7,123 nucleotides of DNA, taken from Propionibacteriaceae bacterium. GTDB lineage: Bacteria; Actinomycetota; Actinomycetes; Propionibacteriales; Propionibacteriaceae. The position numbers and the translations under genes were made by a program. This document shows positions 5,487 to 7,123 of this stretch, in pieces. Location of the stretch: the NCBI GenBank assembly GCA_031254155.1, contig JAIRVA010000125.1, positions 1 to 7,123 on the forward strand, in the 5' to 3' direction. The notes below the pieces were generated by a model. That model was given only the letters and a program-made list of their open reading frames with translations, made no database searches and was not told the origin of the DNA. How positions within the stretch are numbered: position 1 is the stretch's first letter; the number at the start of each line of letters is the position of its first letter.

Positions 5487-5513
5487 TTTTCGTGGGCGTG
5501 TTGTGGCCCCTGG
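5467..5513. repeat. Nested inverted repeat between the membrane-protein gene and ald
   Basis: CCAGGGGC (5467-5474) and GCCCCTGG (5506-5513) are perfect 8-bp arms. Inside them a second hairpin forms from 5480-5486 and 5492-5498 (seven pairs, one G-T) with the loop TTTTC. It starts 13 nt after the stop of the membrane-protein gene, so it may act as its transcript end or as part of an ald regulatory region; it overlaps the proposed ald -35. No T-run follows the outer stem. Confidence 0.45.
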
Positions 5514-5526
5514 GTGCCCGGTGAGA

Positions 5527-6255
5527 TCAGTTGACGTGGTTCGGACGCTCGCCGGCCCGGAGGCCGAGGTATTGCAGCAGTACGTCCGCCGCGGCGAGGC
5601 TCCAACAGGCGACAAGAGTCCAGACGGGCAAGTGGAGGTCAACGTTGTACATCGACGCGTCCAGGAAGAACGAGATGACCCACAAGATGGCGAGCCCGCC
5701 CAGGATCGCGAAGGTCGTCCAGCGGAGGGGGCCGACGCGGAACCGGACCCGGGGGACGAGGACGAAGGGGGCGGCGACAAGGACCAGCACCGCGAAGAAA
5801 GGGGAGGAGAGGGCGACAAAACCCAGAACGACGAGGAGGATGAGCAGCGGGGGATAGGCCGCCGTACCAACGTCACGGAGGGCGACGGGGTAGCTTGTCG
5901 GCGGCGCGGGCGGCGGTGCGGGCGAGGCGGCGGGTGAGGCCACCGCCGAGACAACGTGGAACGGTTCGAGCGGGGTTCGCGGGCGGAGGGGCCCCTCACC
6001 GAAGCCGGGGGTGAGGACTAAGGTGAGGCTCCGGAATGGTACCTGGGGGTCGCGCTCGTCGGCGGGCGCGGCCTGGATAGCGCCTAACGGTACGCCGGGG
6101 GCCCCGGGCTGGAAACCGGCGGGCGGGGCGGCGGGCGCTGGGGGGACGGTGGGTGGCAGCGCGGGCGCGGCCAGGCTCACCCCGGTGGTCGGAGCGGCGA
6201 AACCGGCTGGCCGCTCGGCCGGTGCGTAGCGCGGACCGTCTTTCCATGTCGCCAT
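5527..6255 (-). CDS. Proline/alanine-rich membrane protein of unknown function
   Basis: I cannot assign a family or function. The 242-residue protein has two parts. Residues 1-125 are hydrophilic to low-complexity, rich in Pro and Ala, with two less repetitive segments: WKDGPRYAPAERPAGFAAP (4-22) and DPQVPFRSLTLVLTPGFGEG (69-88). Residues 134-231 contain four likely transmembrane helices, at about 134-150, 152-168, 180-198 and 209-231, with a basic segment (169-178) between helices 2 and 3. There is no signal peptide, so the long N-terminus is probably cytoplasmic. The ATG at 6255 lacks a good Shine-Dalgarno. A TAAACT -10-like hexamer ends 7 nt upstream, so the mRNA may be leaderless. It is divergent from the csp-DUF3027 pair and sits 162 nt upstream of ald on the same strand, with an inverted repeat between them. 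Confidence 0.82.
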   Translation of the reverse strand: MATWKDGPRYAPAERPAGFAAPTTGVSLAAPALPPTVPPAPAAPPAGFQPGAPGVPLGAIQAAPADERDPQVPFRSLTLVLTPGFGEGPLRPRTPLEPFHVVSAVASPAASPAPPPAPPTSYPVALRDVGTAAYPPLLILLVVLGFVALSSPFFAVLVLVAAPFVLVPRVRFRVGPLRWTTFAILGGLAILWVISFFLDASMYNVDLHLPVWTLVACWSLAAADVLLQYLGLRAGERPNHVN

Positions 6256-6358
6256 GGGCCCCAGTTTACCCGCCTCGGGCGGGAACTACCGGTCACGGGG
6301 GATAGCATTGTGTACCGCTCACCAGCTAGGCTAGTGGCGAGGTTGAAAGTGAGGATCC
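6256..6358. promoter_or_regulatory. Divergent promoter region
   Basis: This 103-nt gap separates two divergent genes. On the minus strand TAAACT (6268-6263) fits the actinobacterial TANNNT -10 pattern and would start transcription at or next to the ATG at 6255. On the plus strand TAGGCT (6327-6332) is a similar -10 for the csp gene, giving a leader of about 20 nt; no clear -35 is seen for either. CCCGCC-TCG-GGCGGG (6269-6283) is a 6-bp hairpin directly upstream of the minus-strand -10 and could be an operator. Confidence 0.4.
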
Positions 6359-6742
6359 ATGCCAACAGGCAAAGTACGTTTTTACGATGCCGAGAAGGGC
6401 TTCGGCTTTATCGTCACAGACGAGGGCGGAGACGTCTACGTGCGTGCGTCGGTCCTGCCTCCGGGCGTGGGGACGCTGAAGCCGGGGCAGCGGGTGGAGT
6501 TCGGCGTGGCCGACGGGCGCCGGGGCGAACAGGCTTTGTCCCTCACCCTCATTGAGGCGCCAGAGTCCTTGTCCAAGGCGCAGCGGAAGTCAACCGAACA
6601 ACTCACGATTATCACCGAAGACCTCATCAAGCTCCTCGACTCGATGGGGAGCAAGTACCGCCGGGGCCAGTACCCCGACTCGAAACAAGCCGAAAAGGTC
6701 GCTCACATGTTGCGCGGGTTCGCGGCGGAGCTGGAACTATAA
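6359..6742 (+). CDS. Cold-shock-domain protein with C-terminal extension (CspB-like)
   Basis: This is a 127-residue single-stranded nucleic-acid-binding protein; cold-shock-domain proteins act as RNA chaperones in the cytoplasm. Residues 1-66 form the five-stranded domain: MPTGKVRFYD, RNP1 as KGFGFI (13-18) and RNP2 as VYVRAS (26-31), where the usual VFVH histidine is arginine. The remaining 60 residues (about 68-127) are a charged, probably helical tail containing ITEDLIKLLDSM and SKQAEKVAHMLRGFAAELEL. This layout and sequence resemble the longer actinobacterial CspB such as Mycobacterium tuberculosis Rv0871 rather than the 67-residue CspA type. GAGG (6351-6354) lies 4 nt before the ATG. The DUF3027 gene starts 3 nt after its stop, so the two are probably co-transcribed and translationally coupled. 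Cold induction cannot be read from the sequence. Confidence 0.93.
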   Translation: MPTGKVRFYDAEKGFGFIVTDEGGDVYVRASVLPPGVGTLKPGQRVEFGVADGRRGEQALSLTLIEAPESLSKAQRKSTEQLTIITEDLIKLLDSMGSKYRRGQYPDSKQAEKVAHMLRGFAAELEL

Positions 6743-6745
6743 CAC

Positions 6746-7123
6746 ATGGCTGAGAAAATCGATGCGATAGGGTGCGCGGCCGAAGCCCAGGCCCGCGAGG
6801 CGGCGATGGCCGAGGCGGGTCCCGGCCAGGTCGGCGAGTACATGGGCGCCGTGGCTGAGGGGGAACGCCTGGTCACCCACAGTTTCGAGTGTCTCCACCC
6901 CGGCTACCGCGGCTGGCACTGGGCGGTCACGGTCGCCCGGGCGCCCCGGGCGCGGAGCGTGACAGTCAATGATGTGGTCTTGTTGCCCGGGGACGACGCG
7001 CTCCAGGCGCCCAGGTGGGTACCGTGGTCGGACCGGATCGCGCCGGGCGACGTCGGTCCGGGGATGCTGCTGGCCACTCCTCTGGAAGACCCGCGACTGA
7101 TGCCGGGCTACTCGGCGGGGGCC
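6746..7123 (+). CDS. DUF3027 family protein (3' end outside window)
   Basis: The first 126 codons of an open gene reach the right edge without a stop. The protein begins MAEKIDAIGCAAEAQAREAA and continues with VGEYMGAVAEGERLVTHSF (30-48), ECLHPGYRGWHWAVTVARAP (49-68), VTVNDVVLLPGDDAL (73-87) and WVPWSDRIAPGDVGPGMLL (93-111). These segments match what I recall of the actinobacterial DUF3027 family, whose function is not established. The ATG at 6746 follows the csp stop by 3 nt; its Shine-Dalgarno is weak (TGGA about 10 nt upstream), consistent with translational coupling. No membrane segment or catalytic motif is visible in this part. Linkage to a cold-shock-domain gene hints at a role around RNA or stress physiology, but that is inference only. 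Confidence 0.85.
   Translation, partial: MAEKIDAIGCAAEAQAREAAMAEAGPGQVGEYMGAVAEGERLVTHSFECLHPGYRGWHWAVTVARAPRARSVTVNDVVLLPGDDALQAPRWVPWSDRIAPGDVGPGMLLATPLEDPRLMPGYSAGA

Noticed and set aside
1..7123. CRISPR array, toxin-antitoxin pair, prophage or transposase genes
   Set aside because: No regularly spaced repeats, no AbiEii-like or other toxin partner, and no phage or transposase proteins could be found on either strand.

Overview
The window looks like chromosomal DNA of a high-GC Gram-positive bacterium (Actinomycetota). The reasons are the high GC, the strong G/C bias at third codon positions, a cold-shock-domain protein with the C-terminal extension seen in actinobacterial CspB-type proteins, a DUF3027 family protein (essentially actinobacterial) and an orphan AbiEi/DUF559-type protein of a kind common in actinobacteria. 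Genus or species cannot be fixed from the sequence alone.

Layout. Bases 1-208 hold no confident gene. They contain a 12-bp palindrome, a run of six G-tracts with strong G-quadruplex potential and an inverted pair of DnaA-box-like sequences. They lead into a plus-strand gene (209-1084) for an AbiEi-like winged-helix plus DUF559/Vsr-like nuclease-fold protein. Bases 1085-1335 lie between convergent genes. They carry a perfect 22-bp inverted repeat (1118-1176), a G-rich tandem repeat and a small hairpin next to the alr stop codon.

The centre is a minus-strand alanine cluster, read in the order ald (alanine dehydrogenase, 5364-4252), cycA-like (D-alanine/D-serine/glycine permease, 4199-2703) and alr (alanine racemase, 2460-1336). 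Together these would import D/L-alanine and glycine, interconvert alanine enantiomers, and link L-alanine to pyruvate and ammonia, while also supplying D-alanine for peptidoglycan. ald and the permease are 51 nt apart and probably co-transcribed. The 242-nt permease-alr gap is long and rich in inverted repeats, including a 143-nt block bracketed by 15-nt arms that pair at 12 positions. This is the best candidate here for an undescribed cis-acting RNA or DNA element.

Upstream on the minus strand is a proline/alanine-rich four-helix membrane protein of unknown function (6255-5527). It is divergent from a plus-strand pair: a CspB-like cold-shock protein (6359-6742) and, 3 nt downstream, a DUF3027 protein that runs off the right edge (6746-7123).

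The genes themselves are mostly ordinary. The interest is in the non-coding structure: the DnaA-box-like inverted repeat with G4 tract before the AbiEi/DUF559 gene, a motif shared between both flanks of that gene, the perfect 22-bp hairpin, and the structured alr and ald leaders. No CRISPR array, rRNA, tRNA, transposase gene or phage gene was seen.
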